DNA of 64,000 bases from Planctomycetia bacterium (GTDB lineage: Bacteria > Planctomycetota > Planctomycetia > Pirellulales > PNKZ01), in NCBI GenBank assembly GCA_021413845.1, contig JAIOPP010000008.1, positions 124,001 through 188,000 of the forward strand. Direction: 5' to 3'. The notes under the pieces are model-generated. The model saw only the letters and a list, made by a program, of their open reading frames with translations. It did not search any database and was not told where the DNA came from. Below are positions 44,435 through 52,908 of the stretch, piece after piece. The position numbers were made by a program, and so were the translations under genes. The stretch's first letter is position 1, and every line of letters begins with the position of its first letter.

Positions 44435-44836
44435 ATGAGAGCATTTCTCTTAGCAGGTTTTGTTTTCGCCGCAGCCGCGGCCGCTGCATCGACCGGTTAT
44501 GCACAACAACGCGACGCCGGTAGCAAGATCCGCGGCGAAGCGGGCAACGGCACCAGCGACGCCGTGCGCACGTACTCGCGCGGTTACGTTTACGCTCCGG
44601 CTCCCGTCGCGGTAGCGCAACCGCAACAGGCGGTCGTGAACGTCGCTCCGGCTCAGCCCGAGGCCAACGCTACGGCGGCCGTCGATAACGCTCGCACCGG
44701 CACTCGCACCTTTTCGGTAGAGCCGCAATCGACCGCTCCGTCGACGACCTATCGCACCTATGCTCCCCGTCGCTTGAATGCGCGCTCGCAGTGGAATCGG
44801 GCCGATCGCAAGATTCTCGGACACAACGAGTACTAA
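44435..44836 (+). CDS. Small secreted protein of unknown function, 133 aa
   Basis: Signal peptide (MRAFLLAGFVFAAAAAAAST), an ideal Shine-Dalgarno (GAGGTGA) and a dedicated terminator show that this is a real gene. The mature part of about 110 residues is low complexity: an Ala/Val/Pro/Gln-rich middle (PAPVAVAQPQQAVVNVAPAQ), then a Thr/Ser/Tyr/Arg-rich end (RTYAPRRLNARSQWNRADRK). No family recognised. Being basic and repetitive, it could bind the cell wall or DNA-like polymers, but this is only inference. Confidence 0.72.
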   Translation: MRAFLLAGFVFAAAAAAASTGYAQQRDAGSKIRGEAGNGTSDAVRTYSRGYVYAPAPVAVAQPQQAVVNVAPAQPEANATAAVDNARTGTRTFSVEPQSTAPSTTYRTYAPRRLNARSQWNRADRKILGHNEY

Positions 44837-44870
44837 GCCGCAGCGCCGACAACGCGACGATCGCACGCCC

Positions 44871-44907
44871 GGACGAGCCTCTTCACGAAGGGGCTCGTCC
44901 TTTTTTT
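44871..44907 (+). terminator. Rho-independent terminator after the 133-aa protein gene
   Basis: A 13-bp stem (44871-44883 with 44888-44900, one G-U pair) closes a CACG loop and is followed by seven T residues. It starts 34 nt after the stop. The convergent peptidase gene ends at 44926. Confidence 0.92.
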
Positions 44908-44925
44908 ATTGGCGACTCATCTTTC

Positions 44926-45792
44926 CTAGCGACTCGTCGTCACGAATCGATCGCTCTCCAGATCGGCGAGCCAGCGCCGTTCGAGATCGGCTACTCCGTC
45001 GAGGCCGTAGTGTTCGCGAAGGGCCGCGTCGTATCCTTGCGACGCGGCTCCTTTCAAGAAGGCCGCAAAATCGGCCGGCGTGCGGCGCTCAGCGAGAAAC
45101 CGCACCATCGAGGCGCTCTGTCCGTAAAACGCCGTGATTCGTTCCGCTCCCGGATATTCCGTGAGCTCCAAGATTTCGCCGAGACGAAAGTGTTCGCCCC
45201 GAGCGACGGCACGCCGCAAGTCGGCGTCGTGTCGAAATTGTTTCTCCGTCGGGTCGGCGAGAATCGCCCAACCCTCTTCGGCCCAGCGTCCCGGCGGCGT
45301 CGTGCCGAAGCGATCGGCGAGCAGCACATGAATCAGTTCATGCGGTAGCGCGCCGTCGAACCATTCGGCTTTGTCGCCGCGAAGATCGATCCGTCGCGTG
45401 ACGATCCGGCCTTTCTCCGTCTCGATCCACGAACTGCCGAGCGTTCTCTCTCCGCCCGGCACTTCGCGCACGTAGCTGCTCAACGTGTCGTGGACGACGA
45501 CCAAGCATTTAGGCTGCCATGCCGTGAGGGCTTGATCGTCGAACCATTTCGTGCGCAGCTCCGTGAGCAACGCTTCACAACGTGCGCCGAGTTCGTTCAA
45601 AGCCTTCGCGTCTTGCGTGCTTTGGATAACGAAGTGCTCGGTCGTCACGGTGCGATAAGGAGCAGCTTGTTTGGCCGCTTCGACTCGCGTCGCACCGACC
45701 ATGAGCGACCAACCCACCAACATCGAACTGACGGACAACCATCGAACCCACGACGTGATTACCGCGGAGTTCTGCAATAATGTAGAACGCAC
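44926..45792 (-). CDS. Peptidase-MA-like zinc metallopeptidase, exported
   Basis: 288 aa if started at the GTG 45792; an ATG at 45723 (MLVGWSLMVGATRVEA) is an alternative that still leaves a signal peptide. Neither has a clear Shine-Dalgarno. The gluzincin active site is PHELIHVLL (HExxH) near residue 152, with a following Glu in RWAEEGWAILADP, as in the peptidase MA family. Another recognisable segment is FYGQSASMVRFLAERR. Probably cleaves extracytoplasmic proteins; targets unknown. Confidence 0.78.
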   Translation of the reverse strand: MRSTLLQNSAVITSWVRWLSVSSMLVGWSLMVGATRVEAAKQAAPYRTVTTEHFVIQSTQDAKALNELGARCEALLTELRTKWFDDQALTAWQPKCLVVVHDTLSSYVREVPGGERTLGSSWIETEKGRIVTRRIDLRGDKAEWFDGALPHELIHVLLADRFGTTPPGRWAEEGWAILADPTEKQFRHDADLRRAVARGEHFRLGEILELTEYPGAERITAFYGQSASMVRFLAERRTPADFAAFLKGAASQGYDAALREHYGLDGVADLERRWLADLESDRFVTTSR

Positions 45793-46171
45793 AGGCCGGT
45801 CTCATCATGGGTTCGCTGCGTACGCTGCGTGCGGCCCTGCTCGCAGTCGTTCGGAATGTCGTCCGCAGTCGGATTCGTTGAGACCGTGCTAAGAACACTT
45901 TTCGTGCCGAACCTCCTGGCGCAGTTCGCGCAGCCCGCCGCCGGCAGGTCTTAAAGCCTTGGCGTTCATTTCCTTACGGAAAATGCGTTCGCCTTCTGCT
46001 ACGCTCGGCGACTCGCACCTCTGCACCGATGCCTAGCATCCGCTGCCGCGACTCGTTGCAACTTCCCAACGCTTTTCGATGCCGGCATCGATCGGCGAAG
46101 CAAAGCGATGGCTAGTTTGGAATGGACGCCGCTTTTTTGACGTAAAACATCCTTCTTGCTAGGCTCGTAGT
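45793..46171. other. 379-nt intergenic region with parD promoter
   Basis: No convincing complete gene. A 24-codon open frame (45807-45881) encodes a basic hydrophobic peptide beginning MGSLRTLRAALLAVVRN, which resembles the start of an ABC-transporter permease and could be a gene remnant. The last 35 nt contain the promoter of the toxin-antitoxin module. Confidence 0.5.
46137..46165 (+). promoter_or_regulatory. Promoter of the ParDE module (leaderless type)
   Basis: TTGACG (46137-46142), a 17-nt spacer and TAGGCT (46160-46165) place the expected transcription start at about 46172, the A of the antitoxin ATG. There is no Shine-Dalgarno before that ATG, so a leaderless mRNA is likely. Confidence 0.55.
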
Positions 46172-46453
46172 ATGAGTTCCGATCTTTCCCCGCAGAACGA
46201 ACGATTCATACATCAAGTACTCGCTGACGGAGTTTTTTCCTCGCGCGAGTCGCTGTTGAATTGCGCGGTAGATTCCTTGCGAGTTGCCGCAGCGGAGAGT
46301 CCCACGGCCGCTCGCCTAGCCGAAGAGCTTAGACTGGTCGACGAAGCGATCGACGACGTCGAGTCGCGCGGATCCGTGGCGTGGGATTCCGCAGTCGTAA
46401 CCCGACGTATTCTCGAACGCCTCGCCGAGACCGGTGCGCCGGCAAACGATTAG
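46172..46453 (+). CDS. parD: ParD-like antitoxin
   Basis: 93 aa. The N-terminal 40 residues fit a ribbon-helix-helix ParD antitoxin (LSPQNERFIHQVLADGVFSS, then RESLLNCAVDSLR). The C-terminal acidic region (EELRLVDEAIDDVESRG) would wrap the toxin. Such antitoxins repress their own promoter; the promoter here overlaps the start codon. The toxin gene starts 6 nt after its stop. Confidence 0.87.
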   Translation: MSSDLSPQNERFIHQVLADGVFSSRESLLNCAVDSLRVAAAESPTAARLAEELRLVDEAIDDVESRGSVAWDSAVVTRRILERLAETGAPAND

Positions 46454-46459
46454 TGTCTA

Positions 46460-46753
46460 GTGTCGCGCGTTGACATCAGCCGAATCGCCGACGCTGAAAT
46501 CACGGAGATCGGCCTTTACGTCGCTGCTCGCAATCCCATAGCCGCCGGACGCATATTGGCGGATCTGGACGACTTGTTTCGGATGCTTGGGACTCATCCC
46601 GAACTGGGTGAACGGCATACGACGCCGCACCGGCGAGATGTTCGTCGGTTTCCGCTCGGTAGCTATGTGATCTACTATCGCCTTGTGGAAGGAGGTGTCG
46701 AAATTCTTCGGGTACTTCATGGAGCTCGTGAGCAAGGCAAGAGTTCGTCATAG
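46460..46753 (+). CDS. parE: ParE/RelE-superfamily toxin
   Basis: 97 aa from GTG 46460, 6 nt after the antitoxin stop. ParE features: ISRIADAEITEIGLYVAARNP at the N-terminus, HPELGERHTTPHRRDVRRFPLGSYVIYYR and VEILRVLHGARE at the C-terminus. ParE toxins poison DNA gyrase; RelE-type relatives cleave mRNA, and the sequence favours ParE. Its stop codon is directly followed by the ATG of the phosphodiesterase gene. Confidence 0.9.
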   Translation: MSRVDISRIADAEITEIGLYVAARNPIAAGRILADLDDLFRMLGTHPELGERHTTPHRRDVRRFPLGSYVIYYRLVEGGVEILRVLHGAREQGKSSS

Positions 46754-47257
46754 ATGCTCCTAGGAATTCTCTCCGATACGCACGATCGCCACGAGCGCAC
46801 CGCGCGGGCGATCGACCTGCTCCGTGTCGCCGGAGCCGAGGCGCTGGTGCATTGCGGCGACTTCGTCTCGCCGGCGATCGTGCGCTTGCTCGCGGGTTCG
46901 CCGAGTTGGATCGTCTTCGGCAACAACGATGCCGACGATATCCGCAAGCTCGCACGAGCAGCCGCCGATGTGGGAGCCACCTCGCTCGGCTGGGGCGGCA
47001 ATTGGGAACTCGCCGGCCGCCGCCTCGCCGCGACCCACGGCCACCGCCCGGCCGAAGTGAAGCGCTTGCTTGCCGGTTCTTCGGATCATGGTCCGCCCGA
47101 CTATCTCTTCACCGGCCACTCACACCGCAAACTCAGCGAGCACCTCGGCCCGACGCACCACATCAATCCCGGCGCACTCCACAGAGCCCGCGAGTTCACG
47201 GTCGCTCTCTTAGACCTCACGACGAACGAACTCCGCTTCGTAAACGTCCCGCCTTAG
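46754..47257 (+). CDS. YfcE/MJ0936-type metallophosphoesterase
   Basis: 167 aa, cytoplasmic. Complete binuclear metal motifs: GILSDTHDRHE (DxH), HCGDFV (GD), FGNNDAD (GNxD), ATHGHRP (His) and TGHSHRK (GHxH). Such enzymes hydrolyse phosphodiesters of unknown natural substrate. The start codon follows the ParE stop without a single base between (TAGATG), so it may be co-translated with the toxin-antitoxin module. Confidence 0.88.
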   Translation: MLLGILSDTHDRHERTARAIDLLRVAGAEALVHCGDFVSPAIVRLLAGSPSWIVFGNNDADDIRKLARAAADVGATSLGWGGNWELAGRRLAATHGHRPAEVKRLLAGSSDHGPPDYLFTGHSHRKLSEHLGPTHHINPGALHRAREFTVALLDLTTNELRFVNVPP

Positions 47258-47561
47258 TAGCAGGCACGTTCCACGTGCCGTAGCCACGTGCGTCGTTCCG
47301 TAAAGAAGCCGCACCGCGCACAAATTCGGCGAGCGGGGTGCCGTCAGGCCCCCGTTTCCGGAAATCTCAAATCACAACAAACAAGCTCCAAACAAAAAAC
47401 AAAGCTCAAATCACAAACCGAGGCTTCTGCTTCCGCGTTTGAAGTTTCGTCTGCTTGGGAATTCGTTTGTAATTTGTCTTTTGGAGTTTGGAATATTGCT
47501 CGACTTTAGAACCGATCGCGCAGAAACGGGGACATGACGTTCCCCGCTCGCCTCAGAGGTT
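47258..47561. other. Convergent intergenic region with AC/GT-rich imperfect inverted repeat
   Basis: Between the phosphodiesterase and DinG-like genes, about 47361-47418 is very rich in A and C (for example CTCAAATCACAACAAACAAG) and 47437-47494 rich in G and T (for example TTTGGAGTTTGGAATATTG). The arms are imperfectly complementary around a short GC-rich centre. The base composition is unlike the flanking genes. It may be a REP-like or bidirectional transcription-end element. Confidence 0.55.
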
Positions 47562-49628
47562 CTACCCGAACTCTTCTCCATCGGTCGCCGTCGCCCGATC
47601 CGCTCGTTCCACCACCACCTTCGCGGGCGGCAGCGAGTTCAAGAACACCTTCCCGTAGCGTTTCGTTCGCACGCGTGGGTCGAGGATCACGACGCTCCCG
47701 CGATCGCGCGCGCTGCGGATCAAGCGGCCGAAGCCTTGCTTGAGTTTCAGCACCGCCTCGGGAAGCGAGTAGTCCATAAATGGATTGCCGCCGGCTTCCT
47801 TGATCGCTTCCAACCGCGCTTCGAGCAACGGCCGGTCGGGTACGGCGAACGGCAGCTTCGTGATGATCACCGTTTGCAAAGCGTCGCCCGGCACGTCGAC
47901 TCCTTGCCAGAAGCTATCGGTGCCGAGCAGCACGCCGCGCGGGTTCTCCTTGAAGCGTTCGACCATCGTCGAGCGGGGCACGCCGTCGGCCTGGGAATAC
48001 AACGCGAGGTTCTCTTCGGCGAGCCAGCCCGAGAGACGCGAGGCCGTTTCGCGCAGCATTTCGTAGCTCGTGAACAGCACGAACGCATGCCCGTCGGTGC
48101 GGGCAACGTATCGCTTGATCATCTCCACGGCCGAGCGCTGGTAGTCGGCGGCGCGCTCCGTCGGGTCGGGCATGCCGTCGAGCAAGATGATCTGCGCTTG
48201 CTCCTTGTAATTGAACGGGCTCCCGAGCTCCAGCGTGTCGACTTGCGTCAGGCCGACGCGGGTCTTGAAGTAGTCGAACGCTTTCGAGTCGGCGTCTCTG
48301 CCGCCCGACGCCGGGCGGACGGTGAGCGTGGCGCTCGTCATGATGACGGTCGGCACTTGTTGAAACAGATGCTCGCGCAACAACGCGCCGACGTCGAGCG
48401 GCGCGGCGTTCAAAGTCGTGCGCGGGCGACGGCCTTGCGTTTGTTCGATCCAGTAGACGCCGCCGGCGAGGGCCTGCTTCGTCCAAGCTTCGATCTGGCC
48501 CGAGAGCCCCATGAGCCGATCGGCCGCCGAGGCGACATCTTGCTTCTCTTCGACTTCGGTGAGGCCGTCGCCGATCCGGCGGACGAGCTTCGAGAGCTTT
48601 TGCAGAGCAGGGGAGAGCCCGTTGCGGACGATCTCGGGCTGCCGCACGCGTCCGTTGCCGACGGCGTGGCGATTGCGCCACACGGCGACCGACTCGAAGA
48701 ACTCGTCGGTCGAAAAGCGACAGTCGAGCACCGCCTGCTGCGCGTCGCTCGCGCGATGATGCACGAGCAGGCCGCGGTTGGTGCGGTCGTTGTAGAGCTT
48801 GTTGAGTTGGTATTCGATCGAGCCGCTCGATACGCCGAGCCCCATGTGGTCGCCCGCGACCGCTTCGAGCGTGTGGGCCTCATCGAAGACGACGCAGTCG
48901 TAGTCGGGCAGAATGCTCGCCCCCTGCATGCGGAGCGAGAGGTCGCTGAAAAAGAGCGCATGGTTGACGATCAACAGCTGCGCATTAGCGACGCGTCGCC
49001 TTGCGCGGTAGTAGAAGCAGTTGTCGTACGTCGGGCAGCCGCGGCCCATGCAGTTGGTATGTTCGCTTTGAGCTTCGTCCCAGACTTGCGAGAGCGGTTT
49101 GAAATCGAGATCGGAAAGAGAGCCGTCGCCGGTGGCTTGCGACCAGGAGGAGAGAGCCCGAAGCTGGTCGAACTCGTTGTCGTCGTGAAAGAGCGAGCTC
49201 GCGCGCTTGATCGCGTTTTGCATCCGCCGCAGGCTCAGGTAGTTGCTCCGTCCTTTCACGAGCACGGCCGAGAACTCGAGCGGGATCACGGCATTCAAGA
49301 ACGGAATGTCCTTCTCGATCAGCTGTTCTTGCAGGCTGATCGTATGCGTGCTGACGACGATGCGCCGGTGCCGCGGCTCGCCGTCGGAAGGCTCGTTGTT
49401 GGCTTCGCCGCCGCTCTGCTCTCCTTGTGCGACGGCGAGAATCGCCGGGACCAAGTAAGCGAAGCTCTTGCCGACGCCCGTGCCCGCTTCGACGACGAGA
49501 TGCCGGCGCTTCGTGATCGCCCGCTCGACCGCTTCGGCCATCGCCGACTGCTCGGGCCGATGCTCGTAGTGCTTCAGTCGCGCGGCGATCCGGCCGTCGG
49601 GACCGAGAATGGAAGCAGGGGTGAGCAT
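47562..49628 (-). CDS. dinG: DinG-family ATP-dependent helicase
   Basis: 688 aa XPD/DinG-like superfamily 2 helicase. Motifs: Q-like RPEQSAM, Walker [14 protein letters not shown] (residues 48-60), Walker B VVFDEAH near residue 250, TSATLT near 422, [14 protein letters not shown] near 580 and GFGRLIRS near 645. An iron-sulfur domain is recognisable from [12 protein letters not shown], but the first cysteine expected in KGRxNYLC is Ser here (KGRSNYLS), leaving three of four ligands in the expected places. Probably unwinds damaged or structured DNA. A TGGTC repeat lies just upstream of its start. Confidence 0.88.
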   Translation of the reverse strand: MLTPASILGPDGRIAARLKHYEHRPEQSAMAEAVERAITKRRHLVVEAGTGVGKSFAYLVPAILAVAQGEQSGGEANNEPSDGEPRHRRIVVSTHTISLQEQLIEKDIPFLNAVIPLEFSAVLVKGRSNYLSLRRMQNAIKRASSLFHDDNEFDQLRALSSWSQATGDGSLSDLDFKPLSQVWDEAQSEHTNCMGRGCPTYDNCFYYRARRRVANAQLLIVNHALFFSDLSLRMQGASILPDYDCVVFDEAHTLEAVAGDHMGLGVSSGSIEYQLNKLYNDRTNRGLLVHHRASDAQQAVLDCRFSTDEFFESVAVWRNRHAVGNGRVRQPEIVRNGLSPALQKLSKLVRRIGDGLTEVEEKQDVASAADRLMGLSGQIEAWTKQALAGGVYWIEQTQGRRPRTTLNAAPLDVGALLREHLFQQVPTVIMTSATLTVRPASGGRDADSKAFDYFKTRVGLTQVDTLELGSPFNYKEQAQIILLDGMPDPTERAADYQRSAVEMIKRYVARTDGHAFVLFTSYEMLRETASRLSGWLAEENLALYSQADGVPRSTMVERFKENPRGVLLGTDSFWQGVDVPGDALQTVIITKLPFAVPDRPLLEARLEAIKEAGGNPFMDYSLPEAVLKLKQGFGRLIRSARDRGSVVILDPRVRTKRYGKVFLNSLPPAKVVVERADRATATDGEEFG

Positions 49629-49663
49629 GAGGGGCGGTGGTCAGTGGTCGGTTGTCAGTGGTC
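49629..49663. repeat. TGGTCAGTGGTC-type repeat, second copy
   Basis: The 149-nt gap between dinG and thiG starts with GGTGGTCAGTGGTCGGTTG followed by TCAGTGGTCAG, nearly the same unit as at 35226-35256. It is a dispersed intergenic repeat of unknown role. Confidence 0.75.
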
Positions 49664-49777
49664 AGAGAAGACAGTTAAAAACCGGAGCGACCGCTTACGA
49701 CCCGGCGCCGGTGCCGTCGCGTCGCTTGCGGGTTCGCGAACGCTCGATGCCTTACCGAGTCTCCCCTCTCGGCGACG

Positions 49778-50644
49778 CTAGCGCGCTTTCGACGGCGCAA
49801 TGATTCCTTCATCCGGGCTCGAGGCCGTGGCGTAAAGCTTCTTCGGGATCCGGCCGGCTTGCGCCGCCCAGCGGCCGGCTTCCGTCGCCGCTCGCATCGC
49901 GCGGGCCATCAGGTGCGGATCGCGGGCATGGGCCACGGCCGTGTTCAAGAGCACGCCGTCGACGCCGAGCTCCATCGCAAACGCCACGTCGCTCGCCGTG
50001 CCGACCCCCGCATCGACGATCACCGGATAGTCCGGATCGCCGTCCTTCAAGTATTCCAAGCAGATGCGAATGTTGTTGGCGTTGAGCACCCCTTGGCCGG
50101 AGCCGATCGGGCTGCCGGCCGGCATCACGCTCGTGGCGCCGGCTTGCTTCAAGCGTTTCGCGGTGATCGGATCGTCGGTCGTGTAGCAAAGGACTTGGAA
50201 CCCTTCGGCGACGAGCCGCTCCGTGGCTTCGAGCGTCGCGATCGGGTCGGGCAGCAGCGTCTTCGTATCGCCGAGGACTTCCAGCTTCACCCAATCGGCG
50301 CCGGGGTTCTCGAGCCCGAGCAAGATCTCGCGCCCCATGCGGGCCGTGCGAATCGCGTCGTCGGCGGTGAAGCAGCCGGCGGTGTTCGGCAGGAGCGTAT
50401 AACGCGCGAGGTCGATGTGATCGAGGATGTTGCGGCCTTGCGAGTCGATCAGGCGCTCGCGGCGCACGGCGACCGTGATGCAATCGGTGCCGGAGAGTTC
50501 GAGGCATTCGGCCATCACGGCGTAGCTGGAATACTTGCCGGTGCCGACGATGAGCCGACTCTTGAGCAGATGCGTGCCGATGCGCAGTCCGGCTTCGTGC
50601 GCGGCCGGTTGCGAAGAGGGGGGCGGAGTCGGAGCGATACTCAT
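49778..50644 (-). CDS. thiG: Thiazole synthase
   Basis: 288 aa; AAGGGA 7 nt before the ATG. ThiG features: [54 protein letters not shown], Schiff-base Lys in [10 protein letters not shown] near residue 118, [16 protein letters not shown] and [27 protein letters not shown]. Forms the thiazole phosphate of thiamine with ThiS-thiocarboxylate. Follows thiS by 30 nt. No TPP riboswitch was recognised upstream of the pair. Confidence 0.95.
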   Translation of the reverse strand: MSIAPTPPPSSQPAAHEAGLRIGTHLLKSRLIVGTGKYSSYAVMAECLELSGTDCITVAVRRERLIDSQGRNILDHIDLARYTLLPNTAGCFTADDAIRTARMGREILLGLENPGADWVKLEVLGDTKTLLPDPIATLEATERLVAEGFQVLCYTTDDPITAKRLKQAGATSVMPAGSPIGSGQGVLNANNIRICLEYLKDGDPDYPVIVDAGVGTASDVAFAMELGVDGVLLNTAVAHARDPHLMARAMRAATEAGRWAAQAGRIPKKLYATASSPDEGIIAPSKAR

Positions 50645-50674
50645 ACTGTTTCCCTTGCCGATTGATGCGAGCGT

Positions 50675-50887
50675 CTAGCCGCCGCCGACCAGCGTGACGA
50701 TTTCCAAGCGATCTCCCGCGGCGAGCCGACGCTCGGCGTGCCGCGCGCGCGGAACGAGCTCGAGGTTGACTTCGACGGCGCAGTGCCGCGGCTCGACCTT
50801 CAACTCGGCGAGCAGTTCGGCCACGGTCGTTTCCGCGGCGACCGCTTTCGTTTCGCCGTTGACGACGATCGTGCAACTCGCAGCCAT
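50675..50887 (-). CDS. thiS: Sulfur carrier protein
   Basis: 70 aa ubiquitin-like protein. Features: VNGETKAVAAETTVAELLAEL, VEVNLELVPR and the essential C-terminal Gly-Gly (VTLVGGG, with one extra Gly). Carries sulfur as a thiocarboxylate to ThiG. Encoded directly upstream of thiG in the same transcript. ThiF and ThiO are not in this window. Confidence 0.92.
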   Translation of the reverse strand: MAASCTIVVNGETKAVAAETTVAELLAELKVEPRHCAVEVNLELVPRARHAERRLAAGDRLEIVTLVGGG

Positions 50888-50941
50888 GTCGTCCTTTCGT
50901 CAGGTCGGCCCGTGCGCCGAAGATAAAGAGCAATCGCCGCT

Positions 50942-50987
50942 AAAAAAAGAGCCTAGCGTCGGAGGCCGAATGCCGCCGACGCCAGGC
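50942..50987 (-). terminator. Rho-independent terminator (minus strand)
   Basis: In the minus-strand direction a 12-bp stem (50987-50976 with 50962-50951, one mismatched/wobble pair) precedes a run of seven T (A residues at 50942-50948). It lies after the 51023-51529 gene and before thiS, so it separates the two. Confidence 0.82.
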
Positions 50988-51022
50988 ATTTTACAGTCGT
51001 AAGCTTGCGCCGCCGAATGGGT

Positions 51023-51529
51023 TTAGCGAACGATCGGTTGGCGGAACGGGCCGACGAACAACGGCACGAACTCCAGCTCGATTCCGCCGTTGCTGTTGGT
51101 CAGCGCGCCGCGGTTGAACGGCAGCACGTAGCAAGCCATCCGGCCGCTATTCACTTCCGCGATATACACCACGCACTGGGCATACTGCATGCTCCCTTGC
51201 GGACGAACTTCCATATCGCCGGTCACCATGAGGAACTTCATGGCCTTCGAGGCGTCGAGCTCGAGGTGCTTGAGCACGTTGATCGCGTAGGTGAAACCGA
51301 TCCCGCGCTTATACGGATTGACGACGGCACCCTTGAGGTCGCCGGTCAACATATCGAGAAAGAAGACTCCTTCGATCTCGGCATCGACGTGTCCGGTGGC
51401 GATGGCGTAGTTATCCTGACGATCGGTTGCCACGGCATGTAGCGGCGCGTGCGGCAAGAAGCCGCCGATGACCAATCCGACGATCAGCCCGGCGCTGATC
51501 CAAATCCACTTCCGGCTCGACATGAACAT
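51023..51529 (-). CDS. Membrane-anchored protein of unknown function, 168 aa
   Basis: The ATG at 51529 is preceded by ACAGGAGCC; a second ATG two codons later is possible. One N-terminal helix (WIWISAGLIVGLVIGGFLP) anchors a 140-residue domain with regular beta-strand character (YAIATGHVDAEIEGVFFLDM, MKFLMVTGDMEVRPQGSM, CVVYIAEVNSGRMACYVLPF). The domain is probably on the outside of the membrane. I do not recognise a family, and it may be restricted to planctomycetes. It has its own terminator. Confidence 0.75.
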   Translation of the reverse strand: MFMSSRKWIWISAGLIVGLVIGGFLPHAPLHAVATDRQDNYAIATGHVDAEIEGVFFLDMLTGDLKGAVVNPYKRGIGFTYAINVLKHLELDASKAMKFLMVTGDMEVRPQGSMQYAQCVVYIAEVNSGRMACYVLPFNRGALTNSNGGIELEFVPLFVGPFRQPIVR

Positions 51530-51805
51530 AAGAGGGGCTCCTGTCCTGACGTGAATGCGAAGGCAACGTCGTTCATGGTAACGTTTTTTTCGCAGGTGAA
51601 CAGCTTCGGGCCGCGCGAAGTTCGCCCCACGGTCGGCGGCTCGGCGAAAGCTTTGCGCCGCGCACCGGGCGCCGACTTGAGTTCGCCCGCGAGCGTGCTA
51701 AAACAGTGCCGTCGCTCGACCGACATCGCCTCGACGCACGGTCGAGCGACCGAGCCCCTCAAACCGACCACCGCCCCGGACTTCAGCGCAGGAATACGAA
51801 CCCTT

Positions 51806-52877
51806 ATGGCGACCAACGGCAATTTGAATCGAAAACTTCGCATGGCTTTGGTCGGCGGCGGCCAGGGCTCGTTCATCGGGCGCGTCCATTGCACGGCCGC
51901 GGTGCTCGACAATCGCGCAGCGCTCGTCGCCGGGGCGCTGTCGAGCGATCCGGCCCGAGCCAAGGCTTCGGCCGAAGACTACGATATCGCCGCGGATCGC
52001 GCTTATGGGTCGTATCGCGAGCTGATCGAGAAGGAACTCAAGCTGCCGGCCGACAAGCGAATCGACTTCATCTCGGTGGCGACCCCCAATCATACGCATT
52101 TCGAGATCGCCAAGGCCGCGGTCGAATCCGTTGGTGCGGCAGATGCGCGAGATGATCCTCGGCGGCGAACTCGGCGAGATCAACGCGATTCGCTCGAACT
52201 ATATTCAAGGCTGGCTCCGGACGCGGCTCGAAAGCGAATCGCAGAAGCAAGCCGCTTGGCGAACCGACCCGACCAAGAGCGGCGCGGCCGGCTGCTTCGG
52301 CGACATCGGCACGCACGCCTACAACTTGGCCCGCTACACGACCGGCCTGCTCCCCGACTCGATCAGCTGCCGGCTCAGCACCTTCGCCGAAGGACGCAAG
52401 CTCGACGACTACGGGCACGCCGTCATTCGCTTCGAGAACGGCGCCATGGGCACCGTGACCGCTTCGCAGATCAGCCACGGCCGCGAGAACGATCTGGCGA
52501 TCGAGATCGACGGCACGAAGGGGGCCTTGCAGTGGCGGCAAGAAGAGCCGAACCAACTCGTCTTCCGCCGCAACGGCCATGCCCATCAGATCTACACCCG
52601 CGCCGGCGGCCCTTACATTCACGGGCTCGCCGCGGCATCGTCGCGATTGCCGTCGGGGCATCCGGAAGCCTTCTTCGAGGCGTTCGCCAACGTCTATCGC
52701 TTCGCTTACGACGCGATGGCCGATCGGGCCGGCGGAAACAAAGTCGAGCAGATCAACACGATCTACCCGAACGTCAACGACGGGGTCGAAGGGATGTACT
52801 TCATCCAACAATCGGTCGACAGCAGCAAGCAAAACGGCGCATGGCTCCCGCTGAAGCACGAACGGGCCCGCCGCTAG
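51806..52877 (+). pseudogene. Gfo/Idh/MocA oxidoreductase gene with internal deletion and frameshift
   Basis: The first part, from ATG 51806, encodes a Rossmann domain: LRMALVGGGQGSFIGRVH near residue 12, then DFISVATPNHTHFEIAKAAVES. From about 52127 the homology continues in another frame with LVRQMREMILGGELGEINAI and runs to 52877, including the C-terminal domain ([20 protein letters not shown]). The block normally between (catalytic EKP/DKP Lys plus about 40 residues) is missing at the joint. One deletion explains both the loss and the frame change. The result is two pieces without a catalytic site, almost certainly non-functional unless it is an assembly error. Confidence 0.88.
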
Positions 52878-52908
52878 AACTCGCCGGAAGCAGTGTTTCG
52901 GGTGGCGT

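Noticed and set aside
50888-51022. Possible TPP riboswitch upstream of thiS-thiG
   Set aside because: The conserved CUGAGA and ACCUGAUC-type segments could not be found; the region is explained by a terminator for the upstream gene.
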